DNA from: Myxococcales bacterium
Lineage (GTDB): Bacteria; Lernaellota; Lernaellaia; Lernaellales; Lernaellaceae
DNA length: 36,361 nucleotides
Assembly (NCBI GenBank): GCA_012517325.1
Contig: JAAYVF010000052.1
Location: 1-36,361 of the forward strand
Direction of reading: 5' to 3'
Shown: one piece after another, positions 25,744 through 34,124 of the stretch
Layout: each line of letters opens with the position of its first letter
Numbering within the stretch: the stretch's first letter is position 1
Translations under genes and position numbers: made by a program
The notes under the pieces: generated by a model
Told to the model about the DNA's origin: nothing
The model's input: the letters and a program-made list of their open reading frames with translations, nothing else
The model's database searches: none

Positions 25744-27326
25744 GCCGCCCACTCCGCCGTTTGACGCAGCTTTTCGCGCTCCTGATCGCCTTGCAGTTCG
25801 TCGTGGCCTGCATGGGCGAACCGGCGCCCGTGTGGGATTTGAACCGCCTGCTCCGCGTCGGTCACGATCTGCTCGAAGAAGGCAGGGGCTCGGAAGCCTA
25901 CAACTACTTCGTCAAAGCCCTGAAAATCGACCCCGACAACTACCAGGCGCACTACGGCATCGTGCTGGCGCTCGACAAACGCGTCTTCGCCAACATCGAC
26001 GGCATCATCGACCTGCTTTCCGGCGTGTACATGTACGAGCCGACCACCGCGGAATGCGAAATCGCTTGTCAGCGGCTCGAGGAATGCGACCTGTACGACG
26101 AGGCCTGGACCTCGGCCGAATCGTGCGTCCAGGACTGCCCCTTCGGTCTGCAACCGTACATGTTCGACATGCTCAGCGACGGCAGCACCTGCTACAAGAT
26201 CCGCCACCGGGCGCTCGAATGGATCGTCCCGACAACCCCCGAAAACTGCAAGCTGCTGTGCGAAAACCTCGATCTGTGCGGCAACATCCAGCCGCCGGTG
26301 ACCTTCACCGTCGAAGAATGCATTTCGCACTGCCCGCACGCCTACGTCGAGCGGCACAGCAAGTGCTACCTGTCGAACCTGGGTTCCTGCAACGGCTACG
26401 ACCGCACCTGCTTCGAGCACACCACGGTCGGCCTGCAAATTCTTTTCCGCGAAATCGGCATCCATGTGGCGCCGCAAATCGAGGAGTATTCGCAGTTCCT
26501 GCTCGATAACCCGAACGACTTCCAGTACTACCTCAAGGATTTCAACTGGACGCTCGTCGATCCGCCGGTGACGATCGACTGGGCGGGCCGTTACAACACC
26601 GGCTACATGCACCTGTCGCGCATGTTGGGCCACGCGTTCAACGCGCTGCTGTTGGGCGCCACGTCCGTGCAGCTCGAAATGAACTTCCCGAACTTCGACC
26701 TCAACTTCAACTACAGCAACCCGCAGGGCCTCGAGGAAATCCTCAACGCCCTGATCATCTCGCTCGAAATCCTGCTGTACGACCCGATCTACCCGCAGGG
26801 CTTCGCCATCTACGACGAGGATTGGGCCTACGACCAGGTCGAGGATATGGGCAAGGAGCTGGGCAAGATGTTCGGCGAGGTCGCCCGCATGTTCGACTTC
26901 ATGTTCACCGACACCGACCGTCAGCCGGGCAAGGCGTTGCGCTACGAGGACGACAACGGCAACAACATCTGGGATCCCGACGAGGTGATGCAGATTCGCG
27001 GGCTGGAAATCGCCGACAAGCAGATCGAAATCAATCGCCCCCAGGCCGAGGCGATCCGCGACCTGTGCTACGCCCTCGAGGCCAACCTGCTCGAACGCAC
27101 CCCGGTGCCCATCGAACTGTTCACCGGCGTGCTCGAATCCCTCAACCTCGGCGATTTCGATTTCCTGATCGACCTGGCCATCGCCTGGTCCGAGGACGGC
27201 ACTTTCGATATCAGCGGGCCGTTCTGGGAAACCAACAAGTTCGCCTTCCGCGAACTGCTGAAGGTTATCATCGAAAAGCTGAAGATCGTGCTCGAGGTGG
27301 TCGACGAACTGGGCCTGGATATCTAG
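25740..27326 (+). CDS. lipoprotein with duplicated Cys module, TPR-like segment and EF-hand-like loop
   Basis: 528 residues. Lipoprotein signal ending at Cys24 (FVVAC). Residues about 33-92 resemble a TPR (a helical pair with EAYNYFVKALKIDPDNYQAHYG). Residues 100-224 hold two copies of a module C-x3-C-x5-C-x12/13-C-x3-C followed by a CY cysteine: 106, 110, 116, 129, 133, 151 and 170, 174, 180, 194, 198, 209, plus 217 and 224, suggesting disulfide-locked hairpins in the periplasm. Near 403-414 DDNGNNIWDPDE matches an EF-hand/dockerin calcium loop (D1, N3, N5, D9, E12). The C-terminal part is helical. It follows the barrel gene with a 4-base overlap and ends before a strong terminator, so it may be its partner. 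Function unknown. Confidence 0.7.
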   Translation: MSRPLRRLTQLFALLIALQFVVACMGEPAPVWDLNRLLRVGHDLLEEGRGSEAYNYFVKALKIDPDNYQAHYGIVLALDKRVFANIDGIIDLLSGVYMYEPTTAECEIACQRLEECDLYDEAWTSAESCVQDCPFGLQPYMFDMLSDGSTCYKIRHRALEWIVPTTPENCKLLCENLDLCGNIQPPVTFTVEECISHCPHAYVERHSKCYLSNLGSCNGYDRTCFEHTTVGLQILFREIGIHVAPQIEEYSQFLLDNPNDFQYYLKDFNWTLVDPPVTIDWAGRYNTGYMHLSRMLGHAFNALLLGATSVQLEMNFPNFDLNFNYSNPQGLEEILNALIISLEILLYDPIYPQGFAIYDEDWAYDQVEDMGKELGKMFGEVARMFDFMFTDTDRQPGKALRYEDDNGNNIWDPDEVMQIRGLEIADKQIEINRPQAEAIRDLCYALEANLLERTPVPIELFTGVLESLNLGDFDFLIDLAIAWSEDGTFDISGPFWETNKFAFRELLKVIIEKLKIVLEVVDELGLDI

Positions 27327-27356
27327 GCCGATCGGCGAAATGAGTTGATCGCAAGG

Positions 27357-27394
27357 CCGCCGGCGGTTGCCCGAAACCGCCGGCGGTTTTATTT
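27357..27394 (+). terminator. intrinsic terminator after the lipoprotein gene
   Basis: A perfect 12-bp stem (27357-27368 with 27375-27386) and a six-base loop are followed by TTTTATTT (27387-27394). It lies 31 bases after the stop codon. Confidence 0.9.
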
Positions 27395-27460
27395 AATGGA
27401 AATGGCCGGCGGGTCGCGAAGCGCCAAACGGACGGCCCGCCGCCGGCAAGGAGCCGAACC

Positions 27461-28813
27461 ATGAAAAAGATCGTTCCGCTCGTCGTGTTGCTGCTTTTCC
27501 TGGCGGCCCCGGCCGCGCCCCCGGCGGGCGCCGCACCCGAAGCGCCGCCCTTTAAAATCGGCCTGGCCAAGGTAGATCTCACGCCCGATCCGGCGAAAAG
27601 CCCGATCACCCTCAACGGCTATGGCGCGCGGTCACGACGTCCGGCAACCGGCGTGCTCGATCCGATCTACGCCCGGGCGATGGTGATCGAGGATCCGGCC
27701 GGCCGTCTGGTGGCGCTGGTCAGCCTCGATCTGTGTTTCGTCAACGAGGAGGTGTTCGACACCGTGGTCGAACGGCTGCGCGGCCTGGGCGTCACCGAGC
27801 ACAACCTGTTGCTCGCCGGCACCCACACGCACGACGCGCCTTCCGCTTACGACCGGCGGTGGATCGCCACGGCGATCATGGGCGCGTACGATCCGCAAAT
27901 TTTCGCGCAGGTGGTCGACGGCACCGTGCGGGCGGTGGAGCAGGCTTTCGCCGCGCGGCGCGAAGCCGTGCTGCGTTACGACGTGTCGGAATTGCCCGGA
28001 ATGAACCGCAGCCGCCGCGATCCGGCGTTCGACGTCGGCGTCGGAGGTTTCGACCCCGCCTCGGCGATCAAACCGAATCCTGAAAAATATCCGACCGACC
28101 GCCGGCTCACGATTCTGCGGGCCGACGACCCGCAGGGTAACACCTTCGGCGTCTTCGTGCGTTATTCGGCCCACCCAACCATTCTTTCGCCCGAAAACAT
28201 GAAAATTTCGGCCGATTGGCCCGGCGTCATGACCGCCCGGCTGGAGGCGAAGCTTGGCGCGGGCGCGGTGGCGATGTTTGTCAACGGCGCCGAGGGCGAC
28301 GCCGCGCCGCTGCCCGACTGGAGCAATCCGGAGCAGGAAATCCGCGACATGAGGGAATACGGCGACAAAATGGCCGCGGCCGTCGAGGCGCGGTTGCCGG
28401 CCGCCCAGCCGATGACCGCGCGGTTCGTCGCCGGCCACACGACCCGCCGGGCGCTGGGCAAGGTGATCCTGCGCCCGTTCGGCGGCATGCCGATGAACCC
28501 CGGTTTCGCCCGGGTTCTTTACCTGCGCCCCGATCAGCCGTTCCAGGCGTTGCGCATCGGCCCGCTGATGCTGCTGGCCGTCCCGGGCGAGCCGACCACG
28601 GCGACCGGGCAGGAACTCGAAGCGCTCTGCGGCGGCGATGTCCAATGCCTGACCGTCGGCCCGGCCAACGGCTACCAGGGCTATTTCGTCACGCCGGCGG
28701 AATACGACGAGGGCGGCTACCAGGCCGATTCCTGCTTCTACGGCAAGAACGCCGTCGCGAAAATCCGCGACGCGATGAAGCAATCGGTCCGCATCGTCTC
28801 CGTCCGGCCGTGA
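27461..28813 (+). CDS. exported neutral ceramidase-like hydrolase
   Basis: 450 residues with a signal peptide (MKKI then hydrophobic core, AGA-AP about 22-25). The mature protein matches the N-terminal, zinc-dependent amidase domain of neutral/alkaline non-lysosomal ceramidases: VDLTPD near 38-43, THTHDAPS at 121-128 (metal ligands), the SAHPT segment, NGAEGDAAP in place of the NxxGDVSPN motif, and ANGYQGYFVTPAEY near 408-421. Ceramidases split N-acyl sphingosine; related bacterial proteins have other amide substrates. It is shorter than classic ceramidases (about 650 residues) because the C-terminal Ig-like domain is absent. ATG 27461 has AAGGAG upstream and follows a terminator, so it is its own transcription unit. 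Confidence 0.8.
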   Translation: MKKIVPLVVLLLFLAAPAAPPAGAAPEAPPFKIGLAKVDLTPDPAKSPITLNGYGARSRRPATGVLDPIYARAMVIEDPAGRLVALVSLDLCFVNEEVFDTVVERLRGLGVTEHNLLLAGTHTHDAPSAYDRRWIATAIMGAYDPQIFAQVVDGTVRAVEQAFAARREAVLRYDVSELPGMNRSRRDPAFDVGVGGFDPASAIKPNPEKYPTDRRLTILRADDPQGNTFGVFVRYSAHPTILSPENMKISADWPGVMTARLEAKLGAGAVAMFVNGAEGDAAPLPDWSNPEQEIRDMREYGDKMAAAVEARLPAAQPMTARFVAGHTTRRALGKVILRPFGGMPMNPGFARVLYLRPDQPFQALRIGPLMLLAVPGEPTTATGQELEALCGGDVQCLTVGPANGYQGYFVTPAEYDEGGYQADSCFYGKNAVAKIRDAMKQSVRIVSVRP

Positions 28814-29073
28814 CTTCGATCAAGGTTCGACGAGCGGCCTAACCGCCGCGATCCGGTTTTGCACCCGGAAGGGTGTTTCTACGGACGGCTGAAAACTGGG
28901 GGCATGAACCACTGTTCGGTCGTGCCAACTATCTTTCGCTTTTGGCTGGGGAAATGCTGCCTTCGAAGAGGATGAAGGCAACGAGGGCCATGTCGGCGGC
29001 CGCGGCTGCCGATCCGCTTCGCTGATTCCGAATCAAGCCATTCCTTTCGTGTCGGTTACCGACGGCTGACCCT
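28814..29073. other. 260-base convergent intergenic stretch
   Basis: Contains CACCC-GGAA-GGGTG (28862-28875) followed by TTT, a weak terminator for the ceramidase-like gene, and a 7-bp stem (28958-28964 with 28974-28980). No convincing gene, tRNA or repeat was recognised. Confidence 0.4.
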
Positions 29074-30252
29074 TCATTCGATCTGCGGCCAGCCCGTAGC
29101 CAAGGCTTGACGGATTTCCGCTCCGGTGCGGCCGTCGGCCAGCAAGCGGTGGACCAGCGCCACGCGGTCGCCGTAAGCGGACCACGGAAACTGTTCGACG
29201 CGCCGTCGCGCCGCGCGGCCGAGTTGTTCGACCAGGGCGGGATCCGCGGCCAGTTTCGCGAGCGCCGCGGCCAGGGCGTCGACCTCGTGCGGCTTGATTT
29301 CGATCGCCTCCCGGCCGTCGCGCGCCACCGCGCCGGATTCCGGGGTGACGATCAGCGGCAGCCCGCAGGCCATCGCCTCGTAGGTCACCAGGGCGCTGCC
29401 TTCCTCGATGCTCGGAAACACGAACACCGAAGCCTGCCGCAACAGTTCCGGCACGTCCGACCGGAAGCCCAGCCAGCGGATGTCCGGGCGGTCGCGCCAG
29501 GGATCGAGCCGGCGATGAATCGCTTCCTCCTTGCCGCCGACCAGCCACAATTCGCCGCCCGTCGCCGCGCGGTCCCAGGCCTCGAGCAGGGTGACGATGC
29601 CTTTGCGGACGCCGAGTTGGCCGACGAACAGCGCGCGGAATTTTTCCGGCGGCCGGTCGCGCGGGGTAAAGCGTTCCAGGTCGGCGCCGAACGGGCAGCG
29701 TACGAGCTTTTCCTCGGCCACGCCCTGTTCGAGGAAGCTGCGATAACTGCGCGGGCTCGGCGTCAGGATGACGTCGGCGAGCGCGTATTCCTCGACGCAG
29801 CGGGCGATGGTTTCGCGGTAGGTCGGCGCGTAGCGGATGCCGAAGCGTTCGTACGCCGCGACCAGCAGGTCGGTTTGGGTGCGGATGTGCGTGCTGGCCC
29901 GGTCGATCGCCAGCCGCTGGCCACGCCCCTTGGCCAGCCGCGCCGTGCCGGTCGCCTGGCTGTTCCACAGGTGGACGACCGCGAAATCGCCGGCCGCGGC
30001 GCGCCGGCAGACCTGATCGAAGCGCCGGTTCTTCAGCCAATAGAAGGGCTTGTCGCTCAGGAAGCGCAGGGCGCCGCGCGGCGGAAAACGGACGTCGACG
30101 ATCTGCTCCTCGGCCACCTCGGTCGGCCGGTGGCCCAGCGCGACCAGGCGATCCAGCAGCCCGGCCCGCCACAGGCCCGCCGCGGCGCGGTAGGCGGTCG
30201 TGCCGATGCCCGGCCCGGCGAACAAGGATGCGATGGCATAGAGGGATTTCAC
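29074..30252 (-). CDS. GT4-family glycosyltransferase
   Basis: 392 residues of the GT-B fold, family GT4/GT1-like. The N-terminal acceptor domain begins with a glycine-rich loop (AGPGIGTTAYRAA, about 12-24) and the C-terminal donor domain has FVGQLGVRKG (about 209-218, nucleotide-sugar contact) and the E-x7-E motif EEGSALVTYEAMACG (around 289-303). It transfers a sugar from a nucleotide donor to a lipid, protein or glycan acceptor in the cytosol. GTG 30252 begins the protein directly and there is no Shine-Dalgarno sequence; TACAAT at 30264-30259 would place the transcript start at the GTG, so a leaderless message is possible. Monocistronic. Confidence 0.85.
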   Translation of the reverse strand: MKSLYAIASLFAGPGIGTTAYRAAAGLWRAGLLDRLVALGHRPTEVAEEQIVDVRFPPRGALRFLSDKPFYWLKNRRFDQVCRRAAAGDFAVVHLWNSQATGTARLAKGRGQRLAIDRASTHIRTQTDLLVAAYERFGIRYAPTYRETIARCVEEYALADVILTPSPRSYRSFLEQGVAEEKLVRCPFGADLERFTPRDRPPEKFRALFVGQLGVRKGIVTLLEAWDRAATGGELWLVGGKEEAIHRRLDPWRDRPDIRWLGFRSDVPELLRQASVFVFPSIEEGSALVTYEAMACGLPLIVTPESGAVARDGREAIEIKPHEVDALAAALAKLAADPALVEQLGRAARRRVEQFPWSAYGDRVALVHRLLADGRTGAEIRQALATGWPQIE

Positions 30253-30329
30253 GCGCGGATTGTAGCAGGCGGTGCGCCGGCAGCCTAGCCGCCGGAGGAA
30301 TTTTCCGGGCCGAAGAAGGGAATTTCCAG

Positions 30330-30343
30330 TTATTTATAAATAA
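30330..30343. repeat. perfect AT-only palindrome
   Basis: TTATTTATAAATAA is a 14-base perfect palindrome in otherwise GC-rich DNA, 78 bases upstream of the GT4 start. A binding site or chance AT patch is possible. Confidence 0.4.
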
Positions 30344-30544
30344 TTCAGGGGGCCGGCCGATCCGGGGACTTTCTTTCGGGTCGGGGGGTTACGATGGATA
30401 GCGCATCGACGACGGTCGATCGATCCGCCGGGTTCGCCGGGCGCGGCATTTTGGGGAGAATCACTCAAGAAAAGGCGATTCGGTCGTTTTCCGATCCTGC
30501 CGCCGCCCACGGTATTATTGCCGTGATTTTCCGCCTTCCCAGGT

Positions 30545-30573
30545 TTGACAACCCCGGGAGCTAATGTAAATAT
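30545..30573 (+). promoter_or_regulatory. probable promoter of the small Cys-rich lipoprotein gene
   Basis: A perfect -35 (TTGACA 30545-30550) and, 17 bases on, AAATAT (30568-30573), only 3/6. The -10 is weak; the promoter is likely but not certain. Confidence 0.4.
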
Positions 30574-30608
30574 CCCTTACGCTTTGAAAATAGATGGGTG
30601 ATTCTCGC

Positions 30609-30959
30609 ATGGCTTATCGAATAGGTCGATTGCTGCTCGCTTGGTGGCTCTCGACTTTCATTTTTGCCTGTTCCCACGCGCCCGACAGCGCTCCGGTTTC
30701 GACTCCGATCCAGGCGACCGGCCTGGGCTCGTCCGGGCAAGTTTATGCCGCGCCGGCGCCGGATTCCGGTTGCAATCAATTATGCCGGGACGCGTGCGAG
30801 GACGTCACGGCGCAAGGCTGCAATTACGAAACGTCCGCATCCTGCGAGCAGGATTGCGTTCCCGGTTGCACTGAAGGTCACCTCAAACAGGAAGTACAAG
30901 ACTGCCAGAACGGGCAGCCGGACCAACAACGTCCCCACTCGACACCGACCAAGAACTGA
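30609..30959 (+). CDS. small Cys-rich lipoprotein, unknown function
   Basis: 116 residues. Signal with lipobox IFAC (Cys21), a flexible Pro/Ser/Ala linker (22-54), then eight cysteines at 55, 59, 63, 71, 79, 83, 87 and 99. Their spacing is 3, 3, 7, 7, 3, 3, 11, symmetric about Cys71, which suggests an oxidised, disulfide-stapled fold outside the cytoplasm. No family is recognised. The start is ATG 30609; ATG 30594 in the same frame would add five residues and has no clear ribosome site either. The branched-chain aminotransferase follows 16 bases later, and the two may share a transcript. Confidence 0.65.
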   Translation: MAYRIGRLLLAWWLSTFIFACSHAPDSAPVSTPIQATGLGSSGQVYAAPAPDSGCNQLCRDACEDVTAQGCNYETSASCEQDCVPGCTEGHLKQEVQDCQNGQPDQQRPHSTPTKN

Positions 30960-30975
30960 TGGGCGGAGGAAGATT

Positions 30976-31908
30976 ATGACCACGTTCCAAGACGTACCCG
31001 GCGACACCAAAGTCTTCTTCAACGGCAAAATGGTGGATTGGAAAGACGCGACCGTCCACGTCATGACGCATGCGTTGCACTACGGATCCAGCGTCTTCGA
31101 GGGGATCCGCTGCTACAAGACCCCGAAGGGGCCGGCCATCTTCCGACTCAAGGAGCACACCGAGCGGCTTTTCAACTCGGCGAAAATGTACCGCATGACC
31201 CCGAAGATGACGAAAGACGAGATGAACCAAGCCATTCTGGAAACGATCCGCATCAACAAGTTCCAGGAATGCTATATCCGGCCGATCATCTACCGCGGCC
31301 TCGGCCCCTTCGGCGTCAACCCGCTCAACAACAGCATCGAAGTGGCGATCTGCTGTTGGGTGTGGGGCAAGTACCTGGGCGAGGAAGCCTTGGAAAAGGG
31401 CGTCCACGTGCACGTCTCGAGCTGGAACCGCATCGCCCCCAACACCATTCCGGCGCTGGCCAAGTGCGCCGCCAACTACGCCAACGGCCAACTGATTAAA
31501 ATGGAAGCCGTGCTCAACGGCTACGAGGAAGGCATCGCGCTGGACGTGCACGGCTACGTTTCCGAGGGCAGCGGTGAAAACATTTTCATCGTCCGCGGCG
31601 ATACGCTGACGACCACGCCGCTGGGCAACTCGGTGCTGCCGGGCATCACGCGCGACACGATCATTACGCTGGCCCGCGAAATGGGTTATCAGGTGCTGGA
31701 AGGGCCGATTCCGCGCGAGATGCTCTACATCGCCGATGAAGTCTTCTTTACCGGCACCGCCGCCGAGGTGACGCCGATCGCCGGCATCGACAAGATCCAG
31801 ATCGGCGAAGGCCGCATCGGCAAGGTGACGAAACGGCTGCAAGAGAAATACTTCGAGGTGATCAACCTGAAAGCGCCCGATACGCACGGTTGGCTGCTTT
31901 TTGTCTGA
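30976..31908 (+). CDS. ilvE: branched-chain amino acid aminotransferase
   Basis: 310 residues, the normal length of IlvE. The fold-type IV PLP enzyme transfers the amino group of Glu to 2-oxo acids in Leu, Ile and Val synthesis. Lys163 in LAKCAANYAN is the expected PLP lysine, and GYVSEGSGENIF, VLPGITRD and FFTGTAAEVTPI are the usual cofactor-binding stretches. ATG 30976 has GGAGGA (30965-30970) five bases upstream, which sets the start although the frame is open further back. Cytosolic. The neighbours (a lipoprotein before, a hydrolase after) do not belong to a branched-chain operon. Confidence 0.94.
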   Translation: MTTFQDVPGDTKVFFNGKMVDWKDATVHVMTHALHYGSSVFEGIRCYKTPKGPAIFRLKEHTERLFNSAKMYRMTPKMTKDEMNQAILETIRINKFQECYIRPIIYRGLGPFGVNPLNNSIEVAICCWVWGKYLGEEALEKGVHVHVSSWNRIAPNTIPALAKCAANYANGQLIKMEAVLNGYEEGIALDVHGYVSEGSGENIFIVRGDTLTTTPLGNSVLPGITRDTIITLAREMGYQVLEGPIPREMLYIADEVFFTGTAAEVTPIAGIDKIQIGEGRIGKVTKRLQEKYFEVINLKAPDTHGWLLFV

Positions 31909-31945
31909 TCGTCGCTGAAGTAAGCAATTCAAACGAGGCAAATCC

Positions 31946-33085
31946 ATGGTGCCCATGATGTTGGCTTGTATCGCGGCGATCGTCGTACTGTCGCTGTTGG
32001 CGCTATTGCTGGGTGGTCTTTCCGGATTGATGACGCTGTTCGGCCTGATTTTTCTGGCGATTCTGGGGTTGTACCTGATCGGCCGGTACGGCTTCACCGA
32101 CAACCGCCGGCCCGATGAAATTCATTTCGCCAAGACGGCCGACGGCCAGGAGATCGCCGTGTGGCGCTATCGGCCGCGCGGCGCGGCGGCGCAAAAAACG
32201 CCGGTCGTTCTGCAGCACGGTCTGGGCGCCAACCAGCGCGACCTGGACCTAGAGGACAAGAACTCTCTCGCGCTATTCCTGGCGCGCGAAGGCTACGACT
32301 GCTATCTGCCCGCGCTGCGGGGCTGCGGGCCGAGCGCCTACACGCGCTTGGGCCATCCCGACCGCTGGAACATCGTTTTCGATCAATTCGTCGATTACGA
32401 TCTGCCGGCGGTGTTCGCGAAGATCCAGGAGCTGACCGGCGCGACGCAGGTCCACTACATCGGCCATTCGATGGGCGGCATGATCGGGTATGCGCTGGCC
32501 GAGGGCGAAAATGCGGCGCGACTCAAAAGCCTGACGTCCATCGCCGGGCCGTGTTTCTTCGAAAACATGCAGCATTTCAAACCGTTGCTGCGCTACCGCT
32601 TCCTGTTCAAGCCGTTCCCGGTGATTTATCAGAAGGTTTTTTGTTACCTCCTGGCGCCGTTGGTGTACTTCTGGCCCAAGGTGGCGGGCCGCGAAATGCT
32701 CAATCCGGACAACGTCACCGGCCCGACCCTGGCGCTCGGCTCGGCCAACGTCATCGACGAAATGCCCAAGCCCCTGCTCTTGCAGTTCGGCCAATGGGTC
32801 GAGGACGGCGATTTCGGCTCGCACCACCAGCCCAGTTGGGAAAGCCGGCTGGCGGAAATCACCACGCCGATCTATTGCATCGCCGGTTCGCTCGACTATT
32901 TCTGCCCGCCGCCGGCGATCGACCGGGTCGTCGATCGGGTCGGCAGCGCCCGGAAACGCTACCACCTGTTCGCCAAGGCCAACGGCGACACCGTCGATTA
33001 CGGCCACGGCGACCTGTCGATCGGGAACGACGCGCCCCGCGACATCTTCCCCACGATCCTGTCCTGGTTGAAGGAAAACGACTGA
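31946..33085 (+). CDS. membrane-anchored alpha/beta hydrolase
   Basis: 379 residues. A hydrophobic N-terminus of two helices (about 5-47) anchors a catalytic domain with an oxyanion segment QHGLGANQRD (90-99), nucleophile elbow GHSMGG (Ser175), an acid in GSLDYF (about 316-321) and a His in YGHGD (about 352-356). These form a Ser-Asp-His triad. The family covers esterases, lipases and acyltransferases; substrate unknown. The start is ATG 31946, with ACGAGG about 8 bases upstream. It lies 37 bases after ilvE on the same strand and 123 bases before cysteine synthase. Confidence 0.85.
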   Translation: MVPMMLACIAAIVVLSLLALLLGGLSGLMTLFGLIFLAILGLYLIGRYGFTDNRRPDEIHFAKTADGQEIAVWRYRPRGAAAQKTPVVLQHGLGANQRDLDLEDKNSLALFLAREGYDCYLPALRGCGPSAYTRLGHPDRWNIVFDQFVDYDLPAVFAKIQELTGATQVHYIGHSMGGMIGYALAEGENAARLKSLTSIAGPCFFENMQHFKPLLRYRFLFKPFPVIYQKVFCYLLAPLVYFWPKVAGREMLNPDNVTGPTLALGSANVIDEMPKPLLLQFGQWVEDGDFGSHHQPSWESRLAEITTPIYCIAGSLDYFCPPPAIDRVVDRVGSARKRYHLFAKANGDTVDYGHGDLSIGNDAPRDIFPTILSWLKEND

Positions 33086-33198
33086 GGCCTTGCCCGACGG
33101 CAATTAACCGGCGAGGGTTTGAACGTCGGCGCCGTCCGCGCCCGATTTGCATCCGCCGGTAAAGCCTGCTAATCAAACGTACCGATTGCATTGCACGA

Positions 33199-33203
33199 GG
33201 AGG
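33199..33203 (+). promoter_or_regulatory. ribosome binding site selecting a TTG start
   Basis: GGAGG within GAGGAGGG, 5 bases before TTG 33209. It favours this start over the TTG at 33191. Confidence 0.65.
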
Positions 33204-33208
33204 GCATT

Positions 33209-34123
<915 letters not shown>

Positions 34124-34124
34124 G

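Larger units (their letters stand above)
30253..30608. other. 356-base intergenic region with promoters and an AT palindrome
   Basis: No credible gene is visible. It holds a perfect 14-base palindrome TTATTTATAAATAA (30330-30343), a stem ATCGAC/GTCGAT (30405-30420), a stem CACGG/CCGTG with ATTTT after it (30508-30530) and a consensus TTGACA at 30545-30550. It likely carries control sites for the GT4 gene on one side and the small lipoprotein on the other. Confidence 0.4.

Noticed and set aside
28862-28890. A second copy of the MITE ends near the ceramidase-like gene
   Set aside because: The hairpin CACCC-GGAA-GGGTG and GCTGAAAAC resemble the element only superficially; the GTTGAAAAA core is absent.
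32003-32400. Short open frames antisense to the alpha/beta hydrolase
   Set aside because: They lie opposite a gene with a clear Ser-Asp-His triad and lack ribosome sites or motifs.
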